From Gracilibacillus orientalis (GTDB taxonomy: Bacteria > Bacillota > Bacilli > Bacillales > Amphibacillaceae): a stretch of 64,000 nt of DNA. The translations under genes and the position numbers were made by a program. The notes under the pieces were generated by a model that was not told the origin of the DNA, made no database searches, and worked only from the letters and a program-made list of their open reading frames with translations. Below are positions 36,191-49,373 of this stretch, piece after piece. Every line of letters begins with the position of its first letter. The first letter of the stretch is position 1. The DNA is taken from positions 62,001 to 126,000 of the forward strand of contig NZ_FOTR01000004.1 in assembly GCF_900114645.1 (NCBI RefSeq), in the 5' to 3' direction.

Positions 36191-37378
36191 ATGCGCCGTC
36201 CTAATCGATTTCAAAAACGTGTCTTTTTGTTTTCAAAACATAAATTACTGATAACTATATCGGGATTTGTTACCGCATTTTTTGCGATGTTTATTTTAGT
36301 AGGCATGTTAACAAGTATTGATCCGAATTATCGTGTTGCTTCTAATACGGTGAAGAAATGGACAAATAATGTAACCGAAGTACATTTCTTATCCTTAATG
36401 ATGATGGAAAACCGCACTTTTAAAGAAGCGCTCCCAGATGATCAGACACCTATTGATATGTGGAAGGTAGTCTTTGAATTAGGAACGAATGTCAGAATGC
36501 ATGATGTCAGAAGCTTATTGGGGAGAGAACTTCCTGGATTTGAAATGTATGATCGTCAAATATTAATTGCAGGTGAGGGAACAGATTATACGAATTTAAC
36601 CGTAGAGTCTACACCACCTCTAGATATCGTTTTAGAAGAAAGAGAAGCAACAACGCCAGAAGGAAAAGATGAAGAAAAGCCTGTTGAGGAAAAAGAAAAA
36701 ACAACAGGTGACAAAAATGTTGTTTATATATACAACACACATAATCGTGAATCTTTTTTACCTTATTTACCTAAGACGGATAATCCGAATGATGCGTTTC
36801 ATCATGAAGTGAATATCACGAACGTCAGTGAGCAGCTCGCAAAAGATTTAAAACGTTATGGTATTGGTGCTGAAGTGGATGACACCGATATTGGTGCTAT
36901 CTTAAATGAAAAAGGATGGGATTATTCCTCAGATTCTTATAAAGCCTCTAAAGATGTGGTTGAAGCAGCAGTGTCGGAAAATAAGGAAGTTAATTTTGTG
37001 TTTGATTTGCATCGTGACAGTATCCGTAAAGATTTGACGACAATTGAGATTGATGGGAAATCTTATGCCAAAATTATGTTTGTAATTGGTGGAGATAATC
37101 CGAATTATGAAAAAAATTATGCATTAGCAGAGAAATTACAGGCTTTATTTGATGAAAAATATTTAGGTTTAAGTCGTGGGGTAGAGATGTATGGCGGTGC
37201 AGGCAGAAACGGTGTCTACAACCAAGATATCTCTGAAAACGCGTTGACGATAGAAATTGGCGGGGTTGATAACACAATGGAAGAGTTGTATAACACCACA
37301 GAACTTTTTGCAGAGATATTCAGTGAATATTATTGGAATGCTGAAAGCGTCTCAGGATCTAATGAAGGGGATGAATAA
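36191..37378 (+). CDS. spoIIP: Stage II sporulation protein P
   Basis: 395 residues. One N-terminal membrane helix (about 18-40) anchors it; residues about 155-175 are a charged linker. The catalytic domain holds the expected zinc/active-site residues in IYNTHNRES (about 181), FDLHRDS (about 273) and EIGG (about 355). SpoIIP is an amidase and endopeptidase that, with SpoIID and SpoIIM, thins septal peptidoglycan to drive engulfment. Confidence 0.96.
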   Translation: MRRPNRFQKRVFLFSKHKLLITISGFVTAFFAMFILVGMLTSIDPNYRVASNTVKKWTNNVTEVHFLSLMMMENRTFKEALPDDQTPIDMWKVVFELGTNVRMHDVRSLLGRELPGFEMYDRQILIAGEGTDYTNLTVESTPPLDIVLEEREATTPEGKDEEKPVEEKEKTTGDKNVVYIYNTHNRESFLPYLPKTDNPNDAFHHEVNITNVSEQLAKDLKRYGIGAEVDDTDIGAILNEKGWDYSSDSYKASKDVVEAAVSENKEVNFVFDLHRDSIRKDLTTIEIDGKSYAKIMFVIGGDNPNYEKNYALAEKLQALFDEKYLGLSRGVEMYGGAGRNGVYNQDISENALTIEIGGVDNTMEELYNTTELFAEIFSEYYWNAESVSGSNEGDE

Positions 37379-37380
37379 AG

Positions 37381-37701
37381 GTGAAGTACTTCTTTTACTT
37401 ATTGTTGTTGACACTAGTTTTTTCGTTAGGCATGTATATCGGTATAGATCGTTCTGATGGAGTGGGTGTAGCTGTCAGTCACTCTCAAGAAGAAACGACA
37501 AGTGAATCAGAGGAAGCCGATGAAGTTGAGGTAGTGAACAGAGATCAGATTATAGAAGAAGTAGAAAAAGAAGTTCAGGTGAATGAGGAGATCGAACCTA
37601 CTTTTTTACACTCCGCTGCAGGTGAGGGCGAAAAAATCGTTAAAGTTATTTTCGATCAAATTGTGGATGTTACGTATGCAGTAGTGGATGGTGTTTTTTA
37701 G
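37381..37701 (+). CDS. yqxA: YqxA family protein
   Basis: 106 residues from a GTG two bases after the spoIIP stop, so the genes are co-transcribed. It has an N-terminal membrane helix (FFYLLLLTLVFSLGMYIGID), an acidic Glu-rich middle and an amphipathic end. Position between spoIIP and lepA and the general layout match B. subtilis YqxA (DUF3679), of unknown function. Confidence 0.85.
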   Translation: MKYFFYLLLLTLVFSLGMYIGIDRSDGVGVAVSHSQEETTSESEEADEVEVVNRDQIIEEVEKEVQVNEEIEPTFLHSAAGEGEKIVKVIFDQIVDVTYAVVDGVF

Positions 37702-37816
37702 ATGAAGAGAAGGTCAAATGGTTGATTGAAGAAATACCTGCTGCATATTTCTGTTGAACATCCACGTTTTCACTGCTATAATCAATGCTAGTATTGTGGT
37801 CGAATATAGGAGTTGA

Positions 37817-39637
37817 ATGACATTGACGAACAATAGAAATCAAAGCAAAGTACGTAATTTTTCAATAATTGCACATATTGATCACGGAAAATCAACGTTA
37901 GCTGATCGAATATTGGAAAAAACAAAAGCGCTGACGTCTCGTGAGATGAAAGCACAATTTCTAGATGGGATGGATTTAGAGCGTGAACGTGGGATTACGA
38001 TCAAATTAAATGCTGTTCAATTGAAATATGATCGCGGTGATGGAGACGAATACCTTTTTCACTTGATCGACACACCTGGACATGTCGATTTTACATACGA
38101 AGTTTCGCGAAGCCTCGCAGCGTGTGAAGGTGCTATTTTAGTGGTAGATGCGGCACAAGGTATTGAAGCTCAAACACTTGCAAATGTCTATCTGGCACTG
38201 GATAATGATCTTGAAATTATACCGGTTATTAATAAAGTTGACTTACCAAGTGCAGACCCGGAGCGAGTGAAACAAGAGATTACCGATGTCATAGGTATTG
38301 ACGGAGACGAAGCGATATTAGCAAGTGCAAAGTCCGGCATTGGTATTGATGAGATATTAGACCAGATTGTCGAAAGAATTCCCGCGCCTAAAGGAAACCT
38401 TGATGATCCACTTAAAGCACTTATTTTTGATTCATTATATGATCCATACCGTGGAGTTGTCGCATATATTTGTGTCAAAGAAGGTTCGGTAAAAGTAGGC
38501 GATAAGATTAAAATGATGGCAACGGGTAAAGAATTTGAAGTGAATGAAATTGGGGTCTTTAATCCAAAGCCAGTTAAACAAGATGAATTATTAGTTGGTG
38601 ATGTAGGATACTTAACAGCATCGATTAAAAATGTAGGTGATACTCGCGTAGGGGATACCATTACATTATCCAATAATCCTGCTTCTGAGCCATTACCAGG
38701 TTATCGCAAGTTAAATCCGATGGTATTCTGTGGTCTTTACCCGGTTGATGCAGATAAGTATAATGATTTGCGTGAAGCACTTGAACGTCTGGAGTTAAAT
38801 GATTCCTCTTTACAATACGAAGCAGAAACTTCTCAAGCATTAGGATTTGGTTTCCGGTGTGGATTTCTGGGACTGTTGCATATGGAGATTATCCAGGAAC
38901 GTATTGAGCGTGAGTTTGGTATTGATTTAATAACTACAGCGCCAAGTGTGATTTATCAAGTCGTGAAAACAGATGGTGAAGCAGTTGATATTGATAATCC
39001 ATCATTTATGCCGGACAATCAATCTGTTGAAGAGGTCCAGGAGCCATACGTTCGGGCAACGATAATGGTGCCAAATGATTTTGTGGGACCAGTGATGGAA
39101 ATCTGTCAGAAAAAACGCGGCGATTTTCTGGATATGCAATATTTAGATGATAATCGAGTGAATGTTGTCTATGAAATTCCATTATCCGAAATTGTTTACG
39201 ACTTTTTTGATCGATTAAAGTCACAGACGAAAGGCTATGCTTCCTTCGATTATGAAATGATAGGCTATAAGACATCGGACCTTGTGAAAATGGATATATT
39301 ATTGAATGGCGATACAATTGATGCCTTGTCCTTTATTGTACACCGTGATTTTGCTTTTGAGCGTGGAAAGCAAATAGCCGATAAATTAAAAACGTTAATA
39401 CCTAGACAGCAGTTTGAAGTACCGATTCAAGCGGCAATAGGTAATAAGATTGTTGCAAGAACGAACATCAAAGCAATGCGTAAAAACGTGTTAAGTAAAT
39501 GTTATGGCGGGGATATCTCCCGAAAACGTAAACTTTTAGAGAAACAAAAAGAAGGTAAAAAACGTATGAAAATGGTTGGTTCTGTTGAAGTTCCTCAGGA
39601 AGCCTTTATGTCAGTTCTTAAAATGGATGATGATTAG
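37817..39637 (+). CDS. lepA: Elongation factor 4 (LepA)
   Basis: 606 residues. GTPase motifs: [27 protein letters not shown]. The C-terminal end [13 protein letters not shown] is LepA-specific. It is a ribosome-associated GTPase that affects stalled or misassembled translation complexes. AGGAG is 4 nt before the ATG, slightly close; a TTG two codons downstream is a possible alternative start. Confidence 0.97.
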   Translation: MTLTNNRNQSKVRNFSIIAHIDHGKSTLADRILEKTKALTSREMKAQFLDGMDLERERGITIKLNAVQLKYDRGDGDEYLFHLIDTPGHVDFTYEVSRSLAACEGAILVVDAAQGIEAQTLANVYLALDNDLEIIPVINKVDLPSADPERVKQEITDVIGIDGDEAILASAKSGIGIDEILDQIVERIPAPKGNLDDPLKALIFDSLYDPYRGVVAYICVKEGSVKVGDKIKMMATGKEFEVNEIGVFNPKPVKQDELLVGDVGYLTASIKNVGDTRVGDTITLSNNPASEPLPGYRKLNPMVFCGLYPVDADKYNDLREALERLELNDSSLQYEAETSQALGFGFRCGFLGLLHMEIIQERIEREFGIDLITTAPSVIYQVVKTDGEAVDIDNPSFMPDNQSVEEVQEPYVRATIMVPNDFVGPVMEICQKKRGDFLDMQYLDDNRVNVVYEIPLSEIVYDFFDRLKSQTKGYASFDYEMIGYKTSDLVKMDILLNGDTIDALSFIVHRDFAFERGKQIADKLKTLIPRQQFEVPIQAAIGNKIVARTNIKAMRKNVLSKCYGGDISRKRKLLEKQKEGKKRMKMVGSVEVPQEAFMSVLKMDDD

Positions 39638-39645
39638 AATCAATG

Positions 39646-39676
39646 AAAAGCCCTTGTCAAATGGCAAGGGCTTTTA
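39646..39676 (+). terminator. Terminator of lepA
   Basis: A perfect 11-bp stem AAAAGCCCTTG/CAAGGGCTTTT with an 8-nt loop. Confidence 0.88.
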
Positions 39677-39700
39677 CCGTACGTGAAAGGAGGAGAAGGA

Positions 39701-40843
39701 ATGGTATCGTCTGTCTATATTCACATTCCTTTTTGTGAAAAGATTTGCCATTATTGTGATTTTATTAAGTTTTTTTATGAAGAACAAATGGCCGATGATT
39801 ACTTAGTTGCATTAGAGAATGAGATGAAAATCAATATAGAAAACCCTAAAAAGAAAATGAAAACTATTTTTGTTGGTGGAGGAACTCCAACTGCACTTAA
39901 TAACCGACAGTTAACGAAACTGGTGAAAATGATCGATCATTATTTTGATGTTGAAAGTGCAGAAGAATATTCATTTGAAGCGAATCCAGGTGATTTAACG
40001 GAAGAGAAAATTCGCATTCTAAAAGAGCACGGTGTCAACCGGATTTCGATGGGGGTCCAGGTGTTTGATGATGTGATGTTAGAACAATTGGGCAGACTGC
40101 ACCGAGTGAAAGATGTCTATCAGAATGTAAATGATTTAGTGAGGGCTGGTATTGACAATATTAGCATCGATTTAATGTACAGCTTGCCAAATCAGACGCT
40201 CGGACATTTTGAGGAAACGTTGGATGAGGCATTACAGTTTGATCTGCCTCATTATTCCGCTTATTCGCTACAGATTGAGCCGAAAACCATTTTTTATCAA
40301 CGTTATAAGAAAGGAAAGTTAACAAAGCCACCAGAAGAAATCGAAGCGGATATGTATGAATTACTACGCAGAGAAATGAAAAATAAAGACATCCAGCAGT
40401 ATGAAATCAGTAACTTCGCCAAACCAGGTTTTGAAAGTAAGCATAACTTAACTTATTGGAACAATGATTACTACTATGGTTTTGGTGCAGGGTCGCATGG
40501 GTATTTACCTGGAGAACGGATTATTAATATTCGTCCATTCCCAGCCTATGTGGAAGCAGCGAATAAAACAGGCAAACCTGTCCTTCATATTGAAAAAATC
40601 GGACGTAAGGAACAAATCGAAGAAGAAATGTTCTTGGGATTGAGGAAAAGTGAAGGGGTATCGATTCCGCGGTTTGAGGAAAAATACCAAGTGAAAATGG
40701 AGAAATTATATGGAGATGAATTAACCCAGCTTGAAAAACGAGGCTGGATTGACCGTGATCCACACTTTGTTAAATTAACAGAAGAAGGAAAACCTTTCGG
40801 GAATGAAGTATTTCAATCTTTTTTATTGGAAAAAGATCTGTAA
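39701..40843 (+). CDS. hemW: Heme chaperone HemW (radical SAM protein)
   Basis: 380 residues from the ATG at 39701, after AGGAGAAGG; the frame begins 6 codons earlier within the binding site. The radical-SAM cluster motif CEKICHYC, then GGGTPT and YSLPNQT, place it in the HemN/HemW family; the short length and lack of HemN N-terminal features favour HemW, a heme-delivery protein, over coproporphyrinogen dehydrogenase. It lies between lepA and hrcA as in B. subtilis. Confidence 0.94.
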   Translation: MVSSVYIHIPFCEKICHYCDFIKFFYEEQMADDYLVALENEMKINIENPKKKMKTIFVGGGTPTALNNRQLTKLVKMIDHYFDVESAEEYSFEANPGDLTEEKIRILKEHGVNRISMGVQVFDDVMLEQLGRLHRVKDVYQNVNDLVRAGIDNISIDLMYSLPNQTLGHFEETLDEALQFDLPHYSAYSLQIEPKTIFYQRYKKGKLTKPPEEIEADMYELLRREMKNKDIQQYEISNFAKPGFESKHNLTYWNNDYYYGFGAGSHGYLPGERIINIRPFPAYVEAANKTGKPVLHIEKIGRKEQIEEEMFLGLRKSEGVSIPRFEEKYQVKMEKLYGDELTQLEKRGWIDRDPHFVKLTEEGKPFGNEVFQSFLLEKDL

Positions 40844-40918
40844 TATTTTTGTTAACTGATTGGGACGGGCATCATGAAACTTTTCCATGTCGATGAAAAG
40901 AAATCTGGTGTTTCTTGA

Positions 40919-40947
40919 TTGACATTTTGTGATGGATTTGATAATTT
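40919..40947 (+). promoter_or_regulatory. SigA promoter of the hrcA operon
   Basis: TTGACA at 40919 and TAATTT at 40942 with a 17-nt spacer, immediately upstream of the CIRCE element. Confidence 0.7.
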
Positions 40948-40957
40948 ATTATTAGAT

Positions 40958-40984
40958 TTAGCACTCAAGGTTTTAGAGTGCTAA
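40958..40984 (+). promoter_or_regulatory. CIRCE operator (HrcA binding site)
   Basis: A perfect inverted repeat TTAGCACTC - 9 nt - GAGTGCTAA, directly before the hrcA ribosome binding site. HrcA bound here represses the heat-shock operon at low temperature. Confidence 0.98.
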
Positions 40985-40999
40985 CAGAGGTGATCATCG

Positions 41000-42022
41000 A
41001 TGCTTACAGAGAGACAGATCCAAGTTTTGCAGGTTATTATTGATGAGTTCATCCAGACGGCACAACCGATTGGATCGAGGGCTATCGCTAAAAAAGAAGA
41101 CATTTCATTTAGTCCTGCTACTATTCGCAATGAAATGGCAGATCTAGAGGAATCAGGTTTTATTGAAAAAACGCACACTTCCTCTGGACGTGTACCTTCT
41201 GAAAAAGGCTATCGTTTTTATGTCGATCACTTAATGTCACCATTTCGTTTATCTAATCAAGATATGAGCATTATTCAAAAGACATTTGAACGTGAAATGA
41301 TCGAATTTGAAAAAGTAGTTCAAAAATCTGCACGTGTTTTATCAGATTTAACGAACTACACTTCGATCATTTTGGGACCAGAAGTATTTGAAACAACATT
41401 AAAGCAAATTCAGATTATCAGTTTGTCTGAACATACTGCGGTTGCGATACTAGTAACTAGTACAGGACATGTTGAACATCGATACTTCAATGTGCCAACA
41501 ATAATGCATACATCTGATTTGGAGAAATTGGTAAATATTTTAAATGATCGCCTGATTGGTGTACCAATCATCCGCCTGCAACAGAAAATGTATGGTGAAG
41601 TTGCACAGATACTGCAACGCTATAGTTCAGAATTTGAAACAACTTATTCATATTTAAAAGAAGCTTTATTGGAGAAACAACCTGTGAAGCTTTACATGGG
41701 CGGAAAAACAAATATCATGTTACAACCAGAGTTCCATGACATCCAAAAGATTCAATCTCTTTATTCTGTAATGGAAAAAGAAGACGAAATGGCGAATCTA
41801 CTCAGAACATCTGGTAAAGGTATTAAAGTGTCGATTGGGCAGGAAAATGAGTTGGATGCGATGCAGGATTGCACCTTGATCACCGCAACCTACTCGTTAA
41901 GCGATGAACAGCTCGGAACGATAGCATTACTTGGACCGACGAGAATGGAATATTCAAGAGTTGTGTCAATATTGAATGTTTTGTCAAATAGATTAACTAA
42001 AAAATTTAATTCATGGTACTAA
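41000..42022 (+). CDS. hrcA: Heat-inducible transcriptional repressor HrcA
   Basis: 340 residues. The N-terminal winged helix (TERQIQVLQVIIDEFIQTAQ, then FSPATIRNEMADLEESG) and the C-terminal AILGPTRM-like segment are typical. It binds CIRCE with help from GroEL and represses its own operon. AGAGGTG precedes the ATG. Unlike in B. subtilis, a 337-bp spacer with a terminator-like hairpin separates it from grpE. Confidence 0.97.
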   Translation: MLTERQIQVLQVIIDEFIQTAQPIGSRAIAKKEDISFSPATIRNEMADLEESGFIEKTHTSSGRVPSEKGYRFYVDHLMSPFRLSNQDMSIIQKTFEREMIEFEKVVQKSARVLSDLTNYTSIILGPEVFETTLKQIQIISLSEHTAVAILVTSTGHVEHRYFNVPTIMHTSDLEKLVNILNDRLIGVPIIRLQQKMYGEVAQILQRYSSEFETTYSYLKEALLEKQPVKLYMGGKTNIMLQPEFHDIQKIQSLYSVMEKEDEMANLLRTSGKGIKVSIGQENELDAMQDCTLITATYSLSDEQLGTIALLGPTRMEYSRVVSILNVLSNRLTKKFNSWY

Positions 42023-42025
42023 TAC

Positions 42026-42057
42026 GAGAAGGGTATGGTGCAATCCCGTACTCTTTT
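42026..42057 (+). terminator. Terminator-like hairpin after hrcA
   Basis: An imperfect stem (GAG...GGG with CCC...CTC, internal loop) followed by five T. It would reduce read-through from hrcA into grpE. Confidence 0.5.
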
Positions 42058-42064
42058 TGTGAGG

Positions 42065-42290
42065 TATAAAGCATAAACAGGGAGGTCTAGGCAATCGCCA
42101 GAAGTATAGTCGGCCTTGCACTGACTAACTTCACTCACGGCCTGTGATCAATGTTGATACTAAAATTTCCAGTTCGTCATGCCCTTGGGCGAAGAAGTTA
42201 TCATCGGTTCGTAAACTCACCGTGATGCCTTTATCTCTAAGTGAGAAAGAATGATCGATTAAAACCATCACTTTGCGCTTAATTATGTGA
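42065..42290. repeat. Intergenic repeat, family 2, degenerate copy 2
   Basis: It contains ATAAAG...GTCTAG near the left end and, at about 42196-42240, AAGTTATCATCGGTTCG plus CTCACCGTGATGCC, closely matching the middle of the repeat at 17961. The right end TTTGCGCTT also matches. An internal segment is unrelated. It fills most of the hrcA-grpE gap; a promoter for grpE is not obvious. Confidence 0.6.
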
Positions 42291-42359
42291 GTGTAAAGTT
42301 TGATTATTTCGTTAAAGTGTGTTTAGCTATACAGTGGTTTTATTTAGGAGGTGACAGGG

Positions 42360-44800
<2,441 letters not shown>

Positions 44801-44826
44801 AAAATAGGTTCTCAATCTAGGTTTGG

Positions 44827-44863
44827 AAAGTCAAAGTCAGTAATACATGGCTTTGGCTTTTTC
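44827..44863 (+). terminator. Hairpin with T-run between dnaK and dnaJ
   Basis: A 10-bp stem AAAGTCAAAG/CTTTGGCTTT (one G-U pair), then TTT. It is likely to make dnaK the most abundant message of the group. Confidence 0.7.
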
Positions 44864-45009
44864 CATGAAATAGTCATTTTTATTCAAATAAGTGCACCAA
44901 TGATGCTGATTAAAGATACTCAGCTTCGGATAAGTAATGTTTGCTTATCTTTATCAATCAATGTTATTATAGTGTTTATGCAATAAACGAGCGGGAGTGT
45001 GATTAGGCA

Positions 45010-46131
45010 GTGAGTAAACAAGATTATTATGATGTTCTTGGTGTATCTAAAGATGCATCAAAAGATGAGATAAAAAAAGCGTACCGTAAACTTGCAAGAA
45101 AATATCATCCAGACGTTAACCAAGAAGAAGGTACAGATGAGAAATTCAAGGAAGTAAAAGAAGCATATGAGGTATTAGGTAATGAACAACAAAGAGCAAA
45201 ATATGACCAATTTGGTCATGCCGGACCACAAAGTCAAGGATTTGGCGGTTTCGGAGGTGGAGAAGACTTCGGCGGCTTTGGAGATATCTTTGATATGTTC
45301 TTCGGAGGTGGACGAAGCCGAGATCCCAATGCTCCACGCCAAGGAAATGATTTACAATATGCGATGACCTTAGAGTTTGAAGATGCCATTTTTGGAAAAG
45401 AAACAGACATCCATATCCCAAAAGAGGAAGATTGTTCAACATGTAATGGATCTGGTGCAAAACCGGGAACTAATCCGGAAACATGTAGCCATTGTAATGG
45501 TAACGGTCAATTAAATGTCGAGCAAAATACACCTTTTGGTAGAGTAGTCAATAGACGTGTATGTCACCATTGTCAAGGTAGCGGTAAAATGATTAAAGAT
45601 AAATGTACCACTTGTGGTGGCCAAGGTAAGATCAAAACTCGTAAGACAATTCATATCAGCATTCCGGCGGGTATTGATGAGGGACAGCAAATTCGTGTTC
45701 CAAATCAAGGTGAACCAGGTGTGAACGGTGGGCCTGCTGGTGATTTATATGTTATTATTCAAGTAAAAGAGCATGAATTCTATCAGCGTGAAGGCGATCA
45801 TATTTTCTGTGACATGCCTATTACATTTGTTCAAGGAGCTCTAGGAGACGAAATTGAGGTACCAACCCTGCACGGGAAAGTAAAACTTAAAGTACCAGCT
45901 GGTACACAAACAGGTAAAACATTCCGATTAAAAGGGAAAGGTGCACCAAATGTGAGAGGGTATGGACAAGGGGATCAACATGTCAAAATTCGTGTCATTA
46001 CACCGACAAACTTAAGTGATCGTCAGAAAGAATTATTAAGAGAATTCAATGAAATTAGTGGAAATCAACCGACTGATGAGCATGAGAATTCTTTCTTTCA
46101 AAGAGTAAAGCGTGCATTTAAAGGAGAATAA
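45010..46131 (+). CDS. dnaJ: Chaperone DnaJ (Hsp40)
   Basis: 373 residues from a GTG. The J domain carries HPD (KYHPDVN), followed by a Gly/Phe-rich region (75-105), four CxxCxGxG zinc repeats ([32 protein letters not shown]) and the C-terminal substrate-binding domain. It stimulates DnaK ATPase. Confidence 0.98.
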   Translation: MSKQDYYDVLGVSKDASKDEIKKAYRKLARKYHPDVNQEEGTDEKFKEVKEAYEVLGNEQQRAKYDQFGHAGPQSQGFGGFGGGEDFGGFGDIFDMFFGGGRSRDPNAPRQGNDLQYAMTLEFEDAIFGKETDIHIPKEEDCSTCNGSGAKPGTNPETCSHCNGNGQLNVEQNTPFGRVVNRRVCHHCQGSGKMIKDKCTTCGGQGKIKTRKTIHISIPAGIDEGQQIRVPNQGEPGVNGGPAGDLYVIIQVKEHEFYQREGDHIFCDMPITFVQGALGDEIEVPTLHGKVKLKVPAGTQTGKTFRLKGKGAPNVRGYGQGDQHVKIRVITPTNLSDRQKELLREFNEISGNQPTDEHENSFFQRVKRAFKGE

Positions 46132-46174
46132 GAAATACTTGTATGAAAATTTTAAATAAAGTGAGTTGATCTGC

Positions 46175-47125
46175 GTGAAGTGGACAGAGCTGTGTATCTA
46201 TACGACAAATGAAGCGATTGAACCTATCTCGAACATTATTCACGAAGCAGGTGCCAGTGGTGTCGTTATTGAAGATCGTCAGGATTTAGAGAAAGAACGT
46301 GAAAGTATTTACGGTGAAATCTATGATCTTAATCCTGACGATTATCCTGAAGAGGGAGTGCGTTTAAAAGCATATCTTCCTGTAAATAGCTTCTTGGGTG
46401 AAACGGTAACTGAGATTAAACAGGCGATTAATAATTTGCTCCTATACGATATTGATATTGGTTTAAATAAGATAACTCTTAGCGAAGTTAATGAAGAAGA
46501 GTGGGCAACAGCTTGGAAAAAGTATTATAAACCTGCGAAAATTTCAGAGCGTATAACCATAACACCGACGTGGGAAGATTATCAGCCTGTCTCTACAGAT
46601 GAACTCATCATAGAGCTAGATCCGGGTATGGCATTTGGTACAGGTACACATCCAACAACAGTGTTAAGCATTCAAGCACTTGAGAGATTCATTGAAAAAG
46701 ATGACACTGTTCTTGATGTTGGGTGTGGTTCAGGTGTGTTAAGTGTTGCTTCCGTATTATTAGGTGCAGAACAAGTTTTTGCTTATGATTTAGACGAAGT
46801 AGCGATTCAAAGCACTAAGTTAAATGTCAAAGTAAATAAAGTGGATGGCAAAGTCAAAGTAAAGCAAAATAATTTACTAGATCATATAGATGAAACAGCT
46901 GATATCATAGTATCAAATATCTTAGCTGAGATCATTTTGCGTTTTGAGAAAGATGCTTTTGAACGATTAAAACCTGGAGGAGTATTTATTACTTCTGGCA
47001 TCATTCAAAAGAAAAAGCGAGATGTGAAAGACGGATTAGAAAAAGCGGGATTCGACATTTTAGAAATCAATCAGATGGAAGATTGGATTTCAATCATTGC
47101 CCAAAAGCCTGAAGAAAGTAGGTAG
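46175..47125 (+). CDS. prmA: Ribosomal protein L11 methyltransferase
   Basis: 316 residues from the GTG at 46175, giving the usual start (M)KWTELCIYT. The GMAFGTGTHPTT motif, the SAM-binding LDVGCGSGVLSV and the SNILAEI motif define PrmA, which methylates L11. It follows dnaJ closely and is coupled to rsmE. Confidence 0.95.
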   Translation: MKWTELCIYTTNEAIEPISNIIHEAGASGVVIEDRQDLEKERESIYGEIYDLNPDDYPEEGVRLKAYLPVNSFLGETVTEIKQAINNLLLYDIDIGLNKITLSEVNEEEWATAWKKYYKPAKISERITITPTWEDYQPVSTDELIIELDPGMAFGTGTHPTTVLSIQALERFIEKDDTVLDVGCGSGVLSVASVLLGAEQVFAYDLDEVAIQSTKLNVKVNKVDGKVKVKQNNLLDHIDETADIIVSNILAEIILRFEKDAFERLKPGGVFITSGIIQKKKRDVKDGLEKAGFDILEINQMEDWISIIAQKPEESR

Positions 47126-47129
47126 TGGG

Positions 47130-47882
47130 ATGCAACGTTATTTTATCGAAAAAGATAATTGGTATGATGATAAAATACAAATTGTGGCTGATGACTATCA
47201 CCATATTGTTCATGTCATGCGTATGGAAGAAGGAGATACACTTATTGCTAATCGTCATGACGGACAATCAGCAATAAGTCGTATCAAAAGGATCCATGAA
47301 ACGGTTGTGGAAGCTATTGTTGAGAAATGGCTACATGAGGAATCGGAGTCACCGATTAACATTACGATAGTGCAAGGCTTGCCAAAGGGTGATAAATGGG
47401 AGTTAATCCTGCAAAAGGGTACGGAACTTGGAGCAGCTCATTTTATCCCTTTTCAAGCTGATCGTTCTGTTGTAAAATGGGATCACAAAAAGTTAAAGAA
47501 AAAACTACCGAGATGGCAAAAAATCGTGAAAGAAGCTAGTGAACAAGCACATCGAACGAAAATTCCTCAGGTCGATTCTGTTATTACAATGACAGAATTA
47601 ATTAACGAAAGTGTGTCCTATGATTTCAAATTCTTCGCTTATGAAGAGGCGACGCGTGAATACAAATCTTTCAAATTACATAACTATTTTTCCAAAATAC
47701 AAGAAGGTCAATCAGTAATAATTTGTATCGGTCCAGAAGGTGGTTTCAGTGATAAAGAAGCAAATGATTTAAAGAATGAGGGCTTTCAGGCGATTCGACT
47801 CGGGCCAAGAATTTTACGAACGGAAACAGCCCCCCTATTCGTACTTGCTAATTTATCTTACTACTTTGAAGAAATGAGGTGA
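47130..47882 (+). CDS. rsmE: 16S rRNA m3U1498 methyltransferase
   Basis: 250 residues from the ATG at 47130, five bases after the prmA stop. The PUA-like N-terminus (MQRYFIEKDNW) and SPOUT knot motifs IGPEGGFSDKE and RLGPRILRTETA identify RsmE. Confidence 0.95.
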   Translation: MQRYFIEKDNWYDDKIQIVADDYHHIVHVMRMEEGDTLIANRHDGQSAISRIKRIHETVVEAIVEKWLHEESESPINITIVQGLPKGDKWELILQKGTELGAAHFIPFQADRSVVKWDHKKLKKKLPRWQKIVKEASEQAHRTKIPQVDSVITMTELINESVSYDFKFFAYEEATREYKSFKLHNYFSKIQEGQSVIICIGPEGGFSDKEANDLKNEGFQAIRLGPRILRTETAPLFVLANLSYYFEEMR

Positions 47883-47886
47883 TGAA

Positions 47887-49224
47887 ATGTCTACAGTGGC
47901 TTTTCATACATTAGGTTGTAAAGTAAACCATTATGAAACAGAAGGAATATGGCAGAAATTCAAAAATGAGGGTTACATGCGAGTGGATTTTGATCATCAT
48001 GCTGACGTTTATGTCATCAATACTTGTACTGTTACAAATACAGGTGATAAAAAAAGCCGACAAGTAATTCGTCGAGCAATTCGTAGTAATCCAGAAGCAG
48101 TAGTTTGTGTAACAGGTTGCTATGCCCAAACATCTCCTGGTGAGATTATGGAGATCCCAGGTGTTGATATTGTTGTAGGTACACAAGATCGTGGAAAAAT
48201 GCTTCAATATATTGAAGAACATCAAGAACACCGTCAACCGATTAATGGTGTTTCCAACATTATGAAAAATCGTGTTTTTGAAGAGATGGATGTACCTGCA
48301 TTCACAGATCGAACACGTGCATCGTTAAAAATTCAAGAAGGTTGTAATAACTTTTGTACATTCTGTATCATTCCATGGTCTCGCGGATTATTACGCTCTA
48401 GAGAACCTGATAATGTATTGAAGCAAGCCCGTCAATTAGTGGAGGCTGGTTATAAAGAAATTGTCCTAACAGGTATTCATACAGCTGGATACGGAGAAGA
48501 CATGAAAGATTATAACTTCGCACAACTATTACGGGATCTTGAATCAAAAGTAGATGGTTTAAAACGTATCCGTATTTCGTCGATTGAAGCGAGTCAGATT
48601 ACTGATGAAGTGATCGAAGTATTGGATGCTGCTAAAAAAATAGTACCACACCTACATATTCCCTTACAATCTGGGTCAGATACAGTGTTGGAAAGAATGC
48701 GCCGGAAGTATACGTCAGACTTCTATGAAAAACGTGTAGCAAAAATCCAAAAATCATTACCACATTTAGCTATAACGTCTGACGTGATTGTAGGTTTTCC
48801 TGGTGAAACAAAAGAAGAGTTCCAGGAAACAATGGATTTTGTTAAAAAAATTGGATACTCGGAATTACACGTGTTCCCTTTCTCAAAAAGGACCGGTACG
48901 CCAGCAGCAAGGATGGATAATCAAGTAGATGATGAAGTGAAAAAACGTCGTGTGCAAGCATTAATTGAACAATCAGATGAACAAGCATTAGCATATGCGA
49001 AAGCTTATGTGAATGAAGTTGTAGAGGTTATTCCTGAAGAAACTTTTGATGCTAATCAACCAAATATCCTGGTAGGTTATTCCGATAACTACTTGAAAGT
49101 GAAATTCGAAGGAACCAAAGATATGATCGGTGAAATCGTTCGTGTAAAAATAACAAAAGCAGGTTATCCGTATAACGAAGGTCAATTTGTTCGGATAATG
49201 GATGACGCCGCCTTATCTATGTAA
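47887..49224 (+). CDS. mtaB: tRNA t6A37 methylthiotransferase MtaB
   Basis: 445 residues. The N-terminal UPF0004 domain has the three cluster cysteines (LGCKVN, INTCTVT, VTGCYAQ); the radical-SAM motif is CNNFCTFC, and a C-terminal TRAM domain follows. It makes ms2t6A in tRNAs that read ANN codons. Four bases separate it from rsmE. Confidence 0.95.
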   Translation: MSTVAFHTLGCKVNHYETEGIWQKFKNEGYMRVDFDHHADVYVINTCTVTNTGDKKSRQVIRRAIRSNPEAVVCVTGCYAQTSPGEIMEIPGVDIVVGTQDRGKMLQYIEEHQEHRQPINGVSNIMKNRVFEEMDVPAFTDRTRASLKIQEGCNNFCTFCIIPWSRGLLRSREPDNVLKQARQLVEAGYKEIVLTGIHTAGYGEDMKDYNFAQLLRDLESKVDGLKRIRISSIEASQITDEVIEVLDAAKKIVPHLHIPLQSGSDTVLERMRRKYTSDFYEKRVAKIQKSLPHLAITSDVIVGFPGETKEEFQETMDFVKKIGYSELHVFPFSKRTGTPAARMDNQVDDEVKKRRVQALIEQSDEQALAYAKAYVNEVVEVIPEETFDANQPNILVGYSDNYLKVKFEGTKDMIGEIVRVKITKAGYPYNEGQFVRIMDDAALSM

Positions 49225-49344
49225 ACGACGGTAGGTATTCTGTTATGTATTTTTCTTAAGAGAAGAGCTATTTATTTAACGAAACAAATGAAATGATACG
49301 AGAAAAAGGGTTGGTATCATTATCTAATTTTTCTAGTTAAACGG

Positions 49345-49373
49345 TTGACCTATTTTAATTGGTATATTATAAT
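49345..49373 (+). promoter_or_regulatory. SigA promoter of rpsU-yqeY
   Basis: TTGACC and TATAAT with a 17-nt spacer, about 75 bp before rpsU. Confidence 0.8.
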
